A stretch of 64,000 bases of DNA from Caecitellus pseudoparvulus (Eukaryota > Bigyra: Bicosoecida), in the NCBI GenBank assembly GCA_965644315.1, contig CBFFRQ010000067.1, forward strand, positions 372,001 through 436,000. The letters are read 5' to 3'. Position 1 is the first letter of the stretch; each line of letters opens with the position of its first letter. Positions 1-9,186 of this stretch are shown here, piece after piece. The translations under genes and the position numbers were made by a program. The notes beneath the pieces were generated by a model. That model made no database searches. It was not told where the DNA came from and saw only the letters and a list, made by a program, of their open reading frames with translations.

Positions 1-2
1 CC

Positions 3-2522
3 CAACTCCAGGCGCAGCTTGGCGGGCTCCAGCTTCCAGCGACGACTTCGGCTGGCAGCCTTGCTCCCAGCCAGCCGCGGGCTCAAGATAGCATAGCAAA
101 AGTCTTCTCCAGCCCGCAGTGGCGCGGGGCGGGTCTGCGCAGCCACACCCCTGACTTCATGCCTACCGCACGAGACCTCGGCCCTTCCCTGGACGCCCAG
201 CAGGTGCAGGCGCAGACAGGCAGGCACAGCCACACCGTGTCCTGGCAGCCGCCTGCGCATGGCCTTCCCACCTCCTCAGCATCCCCTCACCCCCGCCCCT
301 CTGGCGCCTCTCCGGCGCCTGCAGCGGCGGCGGCAGCGTCGTCGCCTGGCCAAGCGTTGTCGAGCAGTACCTTGATGGCGTCTCCCGCCCCCACTCCGCA
401 GCAGCAGCAAACGGCAGTGGCCGGCATGGAAGACACACCCCTGCCTCAGGACGGCCCCGCCTTGTACCGGGCTGCTCAGGGCTGGCGTGCTCTCGCACGC
501 AGTGCCCAGGCACAGGCCCGTGCTGCGGCCGAAACGGTGCGGCAGCAGGCTGGCCAGGCTGCGGAGGACGCAGCACGTGTGGCTGAGCTGCAGGCTGCAG
601 TGGTGGAAGCAGAGGACGCGGCGCAGGATGCTGGCCGGCAGGCTGCGAACTGTGCTGCGGAAAGCAGCGCTCTGCGGAAGCAACTCGTCGCTGCAGCAGG
701 CGGGCAAGGGAGCGGCGGCACTGCCGACTTGGCCAGCATCGGCCAGATGCAAGCCTTGCTGGAGGCAGCCCATGTGGAAATTCGCAGTCTGCAGAAACAA
801 GTGGCCACGTCCCGCCAGCAGCGCAACGCCGCCATGTCAGAGACGCAGCAGGCTCTGCGCACCGCCGCAGCCGCTCGAGCTGCAGCCAGCGCAGCTGAGG
901 GGCAGCATCGCGTGGCAGAGGCAGCGGCGACTGTGCTTCGAGAAGAGGTGCTACAGCTGCATGAAGCGGCGGCAGCTGACAAGAGCAAGCCGCCTGGTGC
1001 AGCGGAAGCGGACGAGGCTGGGCTGCAAGCGACGCTGCTTGACTTGCGCACGCGAAACGCGGAGCTGATGGAAACGCTGCAAGCCGCGGAAACCAGCGTG
1101 CAGCAGCTATCACAAGCTCTGCAGGAGAGTGAATTGGCACGAGAAGCGGCTCAAGCCCAAGTTTCACACGGCAAGTCAGCTGTGGGGGAGGCTGAGGCTC
1201 GCGTGATGGCGCTGGAAGCCTCCAACGCCGCCCTGCAGCGCCGAGTTGCGAATTTGGAGAAGGCTCGCTCCGAGGCGGAGGCAGCTGCAGCTGCCGCCAC
1301 GTCAGAGAGTGCGGCTGCCGCCGCTGTGGTGGAGCAGCTGCGCAGTCAGGTGCAGCAGGTGGAAGGGGATTTGGCGCGGCTGGGTGGCGCTTCGCAGGCT
1401 CAGGCGCAGGCAGTGGCGGCGTTGGCGGGGACGCCCAAGCCAGGCGTTGCCCCCCCCACACCCCCCTCGCACACCCAGTCCCCTCATGCTGGCCTGGCAT
1501 CTGTCCTTACGCCCAGCCCCGTCACGAAGCGTGGCGCCAATGCCGAGGGCTCCCCTGCTTCCACGCCTGGGCTAGGTGCGTCACGAGGGACGATGAGCCT
1601 GGCCCCCCCTCAGGCAGCGGCGCACCCCCCCTCACACGAGCATGCGTCTCCCCCGCAACACCACCACGGCATCAGAGCACCTTCGCCAGCTGTCGCAGAG
1701 GGCTCTGCCTCCCCTGCGTCCACCTCCCCCCGAGGCACCGCCTTCACCATTCCTTCTGGCCAGCGTGTTCGGAGTGGGAGCAAGAACACCACGCCGAGCG
1801 CTGCTGTAGCGGCTGCTCGTCGTTTTGCCCGCGGCAGAGGCAGCCCAGCGAGAAAGGCGACCCCTCCACCTTCACCGCCCAGCCGCACCTCCAGTCGAAA
1901 CAGGGCCAGGCGACGCTTGAAGGGCGCCATTGCTGCAGTGCAAGCCTCTGTTGGGCGTGCAGCGTCCCCAGGCCGCCCGTCGCTGGTGCTCACAGACTCT
2001 GCGCGGGCTGACAGCCACATGCACGTGCGAAACGCACTGACACGGGTGCTGCTGGCTGGCGTCACGCACGCCGACCGACAGGCCGCAGCACTGGCAGCAC
2101 TTGAGCGCGCTCAGGATTGCTTCGTCTGCATTGCTTTCGCGTCTGGCGCGGAGTCACAAGTGGGGCGTTTCGTGTCGGTGCTGGGGCTGCGGGCCGCTGA
2201 GGGCCCAGCCCACCGACTGTGGGGTGGTGGCCCACGTGTTGTGCAGGTGCGCGACATGTTGGCGTTCTTCAAGTTCGACACTGCTTCCCGGGCGTTTCAA
2301 CGGGTCAACACACACGCCTTGACACCGACAGTGCACGGCGTAGGCATCATGGTCGGGCCCACTGCGTCATCGGCATCTGGCACGACACTGACCGTGCAGC
2401 AGAGTGCAGAAGGCGTGGACAAAGCTCTCAGCATAAGTTCCGCCTCCGCCTCGGCAGAGGAGGGCGAGGGCAGCGACTTGGAGACCAGCAGCCAGGAGGG
2501 GTTGGAAGGGCTCCTTTTGTGA
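3..2522 (+). CDS. CKK-domain (CAMSAP/patronin-like) coiled-coil protein, 5' partial
   Basis: The frame is open from base 3 without a stop, so the gene starts outside the window; the ATG at 159 is only the first in-frame Met seen. Counting from that Met, residues about 100-410 form a long Ala/Glu/Gln-rich coiled coil. Residues 420-610 are a Ser/Pro/Arg-rich linker. Residues about 615-735 resemble the CKK domain of CAMSAP/patronin: N-A-L-T-R-V-L-L-A-G, then an A-L-E-R-A-x-D-C-F-V segment, a W-G-G-G-P-R-V-V-Q turn, an F-F-K-F-D strand and a final T-P-T-V-H-G-V-G-I. CKK domains bind microtubules and recognise minus ends. No calponin-homology domain is visible, though one could lie upstream. The role as a microtubule minus-end factor is inferred from the domain. 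Confidence 0.75.
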   Translation, partial: QLQAQLGGLQLPATTSAGSLAPSQPRAQDSIAKVFSSPQWRGAGLRSHTPDFMPTARDLGPSLDAQQVQAQTGRHSHTVSWQPPAHGLPTSSASPHPRPSGASPAPAAAAAASSPGQALSSSTLMASPAPTPQQQQTAVAGMEDTPLPQDGPALYRAAQGWRALARSAQAQARAAAETVRQQAGQAAEDAARVAELQAAVVEAEDAAQDAGRQAANCAAESSALRKQLVAAAGGQGSGGTADLASIGQMQALLEAAHVEIRSLQKQVATSRQQRNAAMSETQQALRTAAAARAAASAAEGQHRVAEAAATVLREEVLQLHEAAAADKSKPPGAAEADEAGLQATLLDLRTRNAELMETLQAAETSVQQLSQALQESELAREAAQAQVSHGKSAVGEAEARVMALEASNAALQRRVANLEKARSEAEAAAAAATSESAAAAAVVEQLRSQVQQVEGDLARLGGASQAQAQAVAALAGTPKPGVAPPTPPSHTQSPHAGLASVLTPSPVTKRGANAEGSPASTPGLGASRGTMSLAPPQAAAHPPSHEHASPPQHHHGIRAPSPAVAEGSASPASTSPRGTAFTIPSGQRVRSGSKNTTPSAAVAAARRFARGRGSPARKATPPPSPPSRTSSRNRARRRLKGAIAAVQASVGRAASPGRPSLVLTDSARADSHMHVRNALTRVLLAGVTHADRQAAALAALERAQDCFVCIAFASGAESQVGRFVSVLGLRAAEGPAHRLWGGGPRVVQVRDMLAFFKFDTASRAFQRVNTHALTPTVHGVGIMVGPTASSASGTTLTVQQSAEGVDKALSISSASASAEEGEGSDLETSSQEGLEGLLL

Positions 2523-2668
2523 ACCTGGAGACCAGCGGCGCCCCCGGCACAATACAGCTCTCCTGCACTCTTTATCATGGTTGAATGATCCCTGGGCTCC
2601 ACAGTGTTACGTGCTAGCGCCCCTGGGGCTGTCTCTGCAGGCGTTGCTGAGTCAGGCGGCGTTTCGGG

Positions 2669-2678
2669 CAATTTCCGC
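2669..2678 (+). promoter_or_regulatory. CAATTTCCGC motif, 8 nt before a start codon
   Basis: One of five exact copies of this 10-mer in the window, all in non-coding DNA. This one precedes the ankyrin/EF-hand start. Function unknown. Confidence 0.4.
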
Positions 2679-2686
2679 GTGCCGCC

Positions 2687-4696
2687 ATGGCACAGGACTC
2701 ACCGGCCCATGCAGCGTTCTTCTCCGCGGTGCAGGCAGGCAGGGTAAAGGATGTACTTTCCTTTCTTGAGAAAGCGGGCGAACTGGACTTGGCAAAGGCC
2801 CAGCTGCGCGGACGCACCGCTGTAGCGGTGGCTCAGCTTTATGGTCACTCGGCACTGGCAAACGCGCTGCAGTTCCTGACTGCAGAGCAGGCCAGGCTGC
2901 TGGCACACTCCACGTCTACACCATCCCTTCCTTCCCTGCCTCACGCCTCCCGAAAGGGTCTGCGGGCATCCACATCGACGCCTGCCTTGCCTCGCGCCGG
3001 GTGGCACCGGGCATTGCGCCGCGCCGGAGTCATTGCAGGGGCACCTGGCGATGCAGACACGCGTGGCGAGGGCAGCGACGGTGGCGCCGCGATCGGTGAA
3101 GGCAGACAGTCCACAGAGAGGCATGGAATGCGCGGCAGTGCCTCTGGCGTGCTTGCCACGGGTCACGCTGCCCCAAGCATGCGCAGCCCAAGCACGGTCA
3201 CTGCACGGGATGCATCCGTGTCGCCACTTCGCCCAGCCGGGGCCAGGGCACTGAGGGGGGACGCCTTGATCCCCATGTCGCAGCGTGGACGAGCAGGGGC
3301 GGTGCGTGCTACTGCAGCTGACTTGGAGCCAGTACTTCTGACATCCAAGCAGGTGCCTGTTGGAGGCAGCGCTCGCCGTGCCGCCGAGCGTGCCTGGACT
3401 GTGAACAACCTGGAGTGGGAGTTGGACACCTTCACTGCCAGCCGAGGCATGAAGCCTGCCTACCGATTCTCCCGCGACACGCGCGCCAAGCTGCGTTCCT
3501 GGTTCGCTTTCATGGACGACGACGGCAGCGGCGAGATCGAAGTGACAGAGCTTGAAGACCCCATGCTCAGCACTGGGCTGGTGGCCAACCACCGCGAGCT
3601 GACTGAATTATTCAACTGGATTGACAAGGATGGCAGCGGGGACATTGACGTGTGGGAGTTCATGTCGGCACTGCTGCCGACAGCCAAGTGGCGTGGAGAA
3701 AGTGACACACGCACTGGGAGCGACGCGCAGCGCCGCAAGCAGCAGCCGGGGGGCAAAGGTAGGACACTCACGCCATCAAAGCCTTCCTCTACCAGTGAAC
3801 CATCCGCCCCTGCCAGCCCCGGCGCTGCCCAGGGCGAGCTGGCGCCGGTTTTGTCTGTGGAGCAGCTGCGCCAACAATTCCTGCCCAAGGGCAAGGAAGG
3901 CGGCCAAGCCATGACGGCGCTGCTGGACCTCATCGCGGGTGGGGATCCCCACCTCAGTATTCCCACCAAACTCACCGCCCAGCGCCGTGCCTTCCTCATG
4001 AACATGCTGGTGGGGGGGCAGGCAGAGGAGTCACGAGCACGGCGCGAACTGCACCGCGCGCTAACAGCAGCGCAAGCCGCAGGTGACCACGTCACCATCT
4101 TGCGCCTTAGAGACCTGCAACGCGAGCGGGAAGCCCATTCCTTGCGCAACATCGAGCGTGTCAAGGCCCTGCGCATCATCATCCAGCGCAAACAGGCCGA
4201 AAGGGCAGCGGGAGGGCAGTCAGAGGCGGTTGAGCAGGGCTCAGCTCACAGCGACGCGCCAGGCACCGCTGAATCCCCCAAAGTCCATCGCAAGGTGCAT
4301 GGCATGCAAGATACGCGTGTGGGAGCCTTGGAGGCGCTGGAGGCCGCTGCGGCGGCTCTGCGTGAGCAAGAGGCACAAGAGCATAGCAGCAGCGCTTGCG
4401 CCTCTCAGTTGAGGCACCACACAACCGGCGCTGTAGGCTCAGCGGCAGCAGCTGACGCAGCATGGGAACTGCAGCAGAGCTTGATGGGGGGTGGGTCACC
4501 TTCTAGGCGGCGTGGCGGCGGGCCGGCGCCGGATTCCTTTGCAGCGCTGGCTCAAGGTGGGCACGGCGGTGATCATGGCTCGACGGGCGCCATCACCCGC
4601 GAGCAACGACTGGCAGTGCGGGTGCCGGTGGAGGGCTGGGTGGAGGGCGGCAAGATGGCGGACATGGCCCGACTCCTGGCAGGGCGCATGGTGTAG
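2687..4696 (+). CDS. Ankyrin/EF-hand protein
   Basis: A single-exon gene of 669 residues. The start ATG sits in a good context (GCCGCCATGG), with CAATTTCCGC 8 nt upstream. Residues about 8-70 look like one or two ankyrin repeats (G-R-T-A-V-A-V-A-Q-L-Y-G-H). Residues 75-225 are low-complexity Ser/Ala/Arg. A paired EF-hand lies at about 270-325, with canonical loops beginning D-D-D-G-S-G-E-I and D-K-D-G-S-G-D-I, so Ca2+ binding is expected. Residues about 395-500 are charged and helical (an R-A-x-R-E-L-H-R-A segment, then R-V-K-A-L-R-I-I-I-Q-R-K), and the C-terminus is Ala/Gly-rich. No enzyme domain is seen. A calcium-responsive scaffold is the most that can be inferred. Confidence 0.8.
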   Translation: MAQDSPAHAAFFSAVQAGRVKDVLSFLEKAGELDLAKAQLRGRTAVAVAQLYGHSALANALQFLTAEQARLLAHSTSTPSLPSLPHASRKGLRASTSTPALPRAGWHRALRRAGVIAGAPGDADTRGEGSDGGAAIGEGRQSTERHGMRGSASGVLATGHAAPSMRSPSTVTARDASVSPLRPAGARALRGDALIPMSQRGRAGAVRATAADLEPVLLTSKQVPVGGSARRAAERAWTVNNLEWELDTFTASRGMKPAYRFSRDTRAKLRSWFAFMDDDGSGEIEVTELEDPMLSTGLVANHRELTELFNWIDKDGSGDIDVWEFMSALLPTAKWRGESDTRTGSDAQRRKQQPGGKGRTLTPSKPSSTSEPSAPASPGAAQGELAPVLSVEQLRQQFLPKGKEGGQAMTALLDLIAGGDPHLSIPTKLTAQRRAFLMNMLVGGQAEESRARRELHRALTAAQAAGDHVTILRLRDLQREREAHSLRNIERVKALRIIIQRKQAERAAGGQSEAVEQGSAHSDAPGTAESPKVHRKVHGMQDTRVGALEALEAAAAALREQEAQEHSSSACASQLRHHTTGAVGSAAAADAAWELQQSLMGGGSPSRRRGGGPAPDSFAALAQGGHGGDHGSTGAITREQRLAVRVPVEGWVEGGKMADMARLLAGRMV

Positions 4697-4932
4697 GTCC
4701 TGCAATGCATCAGACTGTGTCTCCAGCGCTGCTGGGAGCTTTGCGCGAGATCCCCCCCTGTCCTTGGAGTTTCCGGCGGTCCTCTTCCCGCACACCAGCT
4801 CCTTGCGGGCACAACTATTCTTCTGTCAAGAGAGCCCCACAGCAAGTACAACTCACCTTTGCCACCGATGCATGTGATAAGCAACTGGGACGCTCTCTTG
4901 GCATTCTACGCTTTCGGTGGCTCAGGTTCACC

Positions 4933-7431
4933 ATGGCTAACGCAAGTGTCGTCGGCACTGCGGGCATCGCCCTGTACCTAGACTGGGATAACCTCGCCCT
5001 CTCTGAACAAGAGGGCGTGGGGGTGTCCAAGTGGCTTGGAAACCTCATGCAGAAGCTGAGCGTGAAAGGCAATGTCTTGAAGCGGGTGGCGTACGCTGAC
5101 TGGACTCACTACACTCACCACACGCGGCTTTTGGACTCCCACGGTGTCAGCATGATTGAAATTTGTACTCGCGGAAGAGGCAGCAAGAATTTTGCAGACA
5201 TCTACATGGCAGTAGATGCTATGGAAGACGTAAGTTGCGCTTCCTAGTTCCCAACTCTCGCCAGAAGTTGCGAAATGGTTTTATCGCAAGCGCTCCTCAT
5301 AACTTACCTCCCTCTCTCTCTGCTCCTACCCCAGGCTCTGGGAGGAATCGTGAAGGTGGACACGTTCGTCCTGGCTTCTGGTGATGCTGACATGGTCCCC
5401 CTCGCGGCCCGGCTTCAGGCGTACGGTAAACGGGTGATCGTGGTCACGTGGGCAGCCAGCTCCTCTCCACGACTGGCTGGCAGCGCAAACGAAGTGTGGT
5501 ACCTGGACCGCCTGACGACCAAGGGCTCCCACACCTCTGCAGACATCGCTGTGCTGGGGGCTGAGCTCCGGAGCACCGTGTGGAGAGTCCAGGAGACGGA
5601 GGCCGTGGAGTCTATCAGCATTGCAGATGCAAGGACTGTTCTCAAGCGTAGCAACCCCTCCATTGACTCTACTGCGCTGGGCTTCGCGTCATTTGAGAAG
5701 CTCGTCTTTGCACTGGTGCAGGCGACGCATGGCATGTTTCTCACGAAAGATCAGCGCCTGCGTGTGGATCTGGACACAGCCGGCGGCGAGTCTGCAGTTG
5801 TAGCTGAGGCTCCACGTGTTGGGCACCACAGCAACGCAGCCGACATTCCCAAGTTCCTCACAGCTGCACGAGATGCCCTGAGCAAGCGAGGACACATGGT
5901 TTCCACCCTGACACAAGCTGAACCCATCTTGCCCGTCGTGCCTGCCTTCACTCTGGCTGCCATCGGCACGTTGAAGTTGAAGGGCGGAATTGGCATCACC
6001 CCGCCAGTCCTGCGCTCCACAGCCAGCAGCGTCGGCGCGCCATTTGTTGGCGGGAATCCAAGGTGGGGAAGGCCCCCGACACCCAAGGAAGTTGGACTTG
6101 GGGACGAAGACGCTGCCACCATGCGCCTGCGTCTGGCGTCGGTGTCGGAGGACATCCTGAATGCGCTGGTGAACTTGGCGCTGGAAGTGGCGGGTCTGCC
6201 AGTGGAGGGACAGGAGCCTGATTGCCCCCTGCCTCGCATGCGCTTCATGCTCAAGCCATACCTGAATGGCCTGCCTATTCGCACTGTGGTGCAGCAGGCC
6301 CAGCAATCCCTCGCGGTGCTGGTGGCGAAGGAGGCGCCCGATCTGGCCCCCATGTCAGTGCTGCTGCTGGACCCTGGTAGGGTGGTGGTATTGGAGGATG
6401 AGGTGGCGGCTTCCGCTGCAGGTGCAGGGGGGGGTGACTCCTCTTCTGTGTTTCGGCGAAGCTTGGGCGGCTCCGCGCCTTTGCCCCCCGTGTTGGAAGT
6501 GGAGAAGGACACCGAGCACCCGCCCCAGGAGTTGCGCTCGCCCATGATGCGGAACTCCACATCGAGGGATGTCACGGCACTGCAATCAGAGCCCCATAGC
6601 CAAGTTGTGGACCCCACTTCAGTCTCCGCTTCTGACTCCATGGAAGGCGGGATGCCCACCGGCGAGTCGGGTGCCAGCCAGCCACCCCTCCCTCCTAGCG
6701 CCTCGTCTTCTGAGGCACCCATTGTTCCTGATGGCACGTTTGTGTCCCCCTCCTCTGCAATCCGCACTGTGGACCCCGGCTTGCGCATCAAGGTGCTGAA
6801 AGACCTCACAGACGCTGGCACTAAGGAAGGGCTCAAAACCTGGCGCCTGCCGGAAGTGTCACACCTCTCCGACGCACTGCCCCTGCTCGTGCGTGCCAGT
6901 CTGGCAGTACTGGACACCTTCAAACGCTCTGGCAAGACGATCTCCCCCCCCGCCTTGCGCACTAATGTTATGTCCATTGGCCGGCGCTACGTGCAGGGTG
7001 TCGTGCGTTTCGGCCCCGCCCTGAGCCCCGACCAGGCAGGCATGTCCCCCGAAGACGCCTCCCTCCTGGTGAAGGCGCTGGAAGGCACGGAGACCAACGC
7101 CATCAACGCAATGCTCACCATCGTCCTGCATTGCATCGCCGTGGACCACTCCATGGAGGGCACGCACATCTCGAAGCAAGACCACATGCTGGCAGTGCCA
7201 GTGGACAGTACGCATGGAGACCGCAACCTCATCCTGCAGAAGCTCGAGCACACACTTTGTGATCGCCTGCACTCGTGGATGCACCGGTGCTTGCCTTCAG
7301 GGCACTCCAGCATGGAAGAGCTCATTGACACACTGTCAGTGGACGGCCTGCCACGCAAAACACCTGTACCCGCGCCGTTGGAGACTCCAGCTCTACCTAG
7401 AGAAGCTGTAGCGCAAATTGGCGTGGGTTGA
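4933..7431 (+). CDS. NYN (PIN-like) domain protein, predicted RNase
   Basis: Two exons: 4933-5229 and 5335-7431, with the intron at 5230-5334 (GTAAGT...CCCCAG). They join in frame to give 797 residues. The start in CACCATGG puts the domain at the N-terminus. Residues 12-125 match the NYN/LabA/MARF1 fold of PIN-like nucleases: a first acidic motif L-Y-L-D-W-D-N (D17, D19), a middle K-x3-D-x5-D motif (K85, D89, D95) and a last motif L-A-S-G-D-A-D-M (D116, D118). The acidic residues expected to bind metal are all present, and the splice falls between the last two motifs. The remainder has two conserved-looking helical regions (about 270-410 and 575-700) separated by a Ser/Pro linker; I recognise no OST-HTH/LOTUS domain with confidence. 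Small-RNA or mRNA cleavage is inferred from the family. Confidence 0.85.
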
Positions 7432-7709
7432 TGGTGGTGGGGAGACGCAGTGTGAGGTGGATTGGAGCTTATTCCACCAGTTTGAGACGAGCTTTGCGTG
7501 GGGCAGAACGTGCTGCCGGGCGCCCCGGAGACCATTATTTATCGGGCTCTGGTCATCGCTCCGGAGAGAGGAGTTCCACGTTTTACAATTTTTACTCATT
7601 TTTTGGCCAAGGGGGTTATCGCACCGCTTGGGAGATAAATTACATGCATTTTGCACATCCACACCCCCACCACTCACGCTCTTGCTCTGGCAACAGTCGC
7701 GAGTGCAGC

Positions 7710-7976
7710 ATGAGCCAGCGCAGTGCCTCAGCCTACCTGGCAAAGCACGAAGCGGCCAAGTCAGCTGCGGCGTCCAAGGCTGCTGCGCTGCAGGCCAAAT
7801 TCGCATACAAACGAGCAGGGGAGGCGCAGATGAAGCAGGAAGCAGATGCAGCAGCAGCGGCCAGAGCAGCTGCGTCGCCGGAAGCCGAGCCAACTAACTG
7901 GCTTGCGTTTGCTGCGGCAGAGCCAGGAGGGCAGGGGCTGTCTGCTTGCATGGGCAAGCTCACGCCAGGGCGTTGA
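7710..7976 (+). CDS. Possible small Ala-rich protein (88 aa)
   Basis: A short ORF from an ATG at 7710, strongly Ala/Lys/Gln-rich and likely helical for its first 60 residues. It then has an N-W-L-A-F-A-A-A segment. It ends 50 bp before the convergent stop of the longin gene. I recognise no family. The 278 bp between the NYN stop and this ATG hold no other coding signal. It may be a genuine small protein or a chance ORF in a 3' region. Confidence 0.3.
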   Translation: MSQRSASAYLAKHEAAKSAAASKAAALQAKFAYKRAGEAQMKQEADAAAAARAAASPEAEPTNWLAFAAAEPGGQGLSACMGKLTPGR

Positions 7977-8026
7977 GGGGAGAGCAGGGTGCGGAATTCG
8001 CACGGGACCTCCGAGCATTCATGTCT

Positions 8027-9097
8027 TCAATCTGTGACCCCCCACCAGTGGAACGCTGCGTAGTTCAAGACAACGACGACAATGCCTGCTATGGCCAGTG
8101 CACCGAACAACACGAGGGCGTACTGCGGGAGGCAAAGGCAAGAGGCGGTGCAACGTGTGTACTGTGGCTGGTCTCCGCGCAGGTACGCACCACCCACGAC
8201 GCACAGCCCCGGCCCAAGTGCAAGGGTGTACTGCCACGAGGCTGTTTATGTCCCGTCCCCACCAGCAAACGAGTGCCCTCGCTCATGGGTGAGGGCAGCG
8301 CCAGCGCATCACTCTCCCGGCGGGTCGTCGGTGTGTGGCTGGGCGAGGCAGCACGCCCGTCCCCGCTCAATGCATCCAGGTCGTCATACTTGGCGCACAG
8401 ACGCCTGAGGAACGGGGCCAATGACCCCTGCAGGCCGTTCTCCTCGCTGCTGAGCGAAGGCAAGGCGAAGTGCTCCAGGACGTGGGCCCGAAAGTCTGTG
8501 GAAGGGGAGTGGGGCACTCGTCACTTGGGATGGGCACACAAGGCAGGACTCGGCACCCGAACCTCGCATGATGGAATCTGGACAACAGGTGAAGGGCAAG
8601 TGGGTGTAGGGTGTGTGGCGTACCGGGGGCCATGGGTGCGCCACTCACTGCTGTCTGAAGTGCCACTGAAGACGTGCCTGCTGGGGTAGCCCGTCGTGGA
8701 CACGACGACAAACACGCGCCAGTCCTCATCGATCTCCAGGCAGAACACCGTCGAAGCGCCTACACGCAGCTCATAGCTCGTGCTCTTGCGGTCGGCCAGC
8801 ACCCGCTTCCACACTGCGGGGAATGGGGAGCGGCGGGCGGCGTGTCCAAGCAATTTCCGCAGCTGCACAGAGAGCGCGTCACCCACCTGAAGAGTTCAGA
8901 ATGCCCTGCAGCTTGTCCCGGTATGACATGGGCTCCTCCCTGTCCCAGTGCACGTAGCTCGCCAGGAGGCGTCGCTCCTGCCCCATGGCCAGCAGCACTG
9001 CCTTCACATGCCGGGCACGGCTGGGAGTTGGTGTGTTGTCACGTGGGGAGGCAAAGGTGGCAGCTCCAGCCCGCACGGGGGTCGACAAGCCTGCCAT
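8027..9097 (-). CDS. Longin-domain, tail-anchored protein without SNARE motif
   Basis: Spliced on the minus strand. Exons are 9097-8887, 8813-8649, 8495-8191 and 8122-8027, giving 258 residues. The longin fold is visible from A-V-L-L-A-M-G-Q-E-R-R-L-L-A-S-Y, through the S-Y-E-L-R-V-G-A-S-T-V-F-C-L-E-I-D strands and W-R-V-F-V-V-V-S, the Y-P-S-R-H-V-F turn, to the helix ending R-L-C-A-K-Y-D-D-L-D-A-L. A Ser/Pro/Arg linker follows, then a C-terminal hydrophobic helix (about residues 228-248) and a short polar end. There is no heptad SNARE motif with a zero-layer Arg or Gln, so the architecture is like phytolongins rather than VAMP7, Sec22 or Ykt6. The N-terminus is uncertain: residues 8-33 look non-longin and could be an unrecognised intron. 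The third intron donor could alternatively be GTGGGG further upstream. Confidence 0.7.
8851..8860 (-). other. Motif copy inside longin intron 1
   Basis: CAATTTCCGC on the plus strand, so GCGGAAATTG in the sense of the gene, 27 nt into the intron at 8886-8814. Related copies lie in the ABTB-like intron (14264-14273) and eIF1A intron 2 (48037-48046). Confidence 0.4.
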
Positions 9098-9186
9098 GCT
9101 GCAGTCTCTAACTGGACACAAGACGGCGTGAGCTAGTGAGGGGGTTTGGGAACTGCATTTTGGCTTGTTCTTCCCCTGTGATCTTC

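Noticed and set aside
163-1500. Minus-strand ORF of 445 codons opposite the CKK gene, and a similar one at 5751-6977 opposite the NYN gene.
   Set aside because: Antisense shadows; the plus frames hold coiled coil, CKK and NYN features.
8863-8886. A 24-nt intron in the longin gene ending at GTGCAG.
   Set aside because: Too short for splicing here and it opens a frame without longin features; the 73-nt alternative gives a clean longin join.
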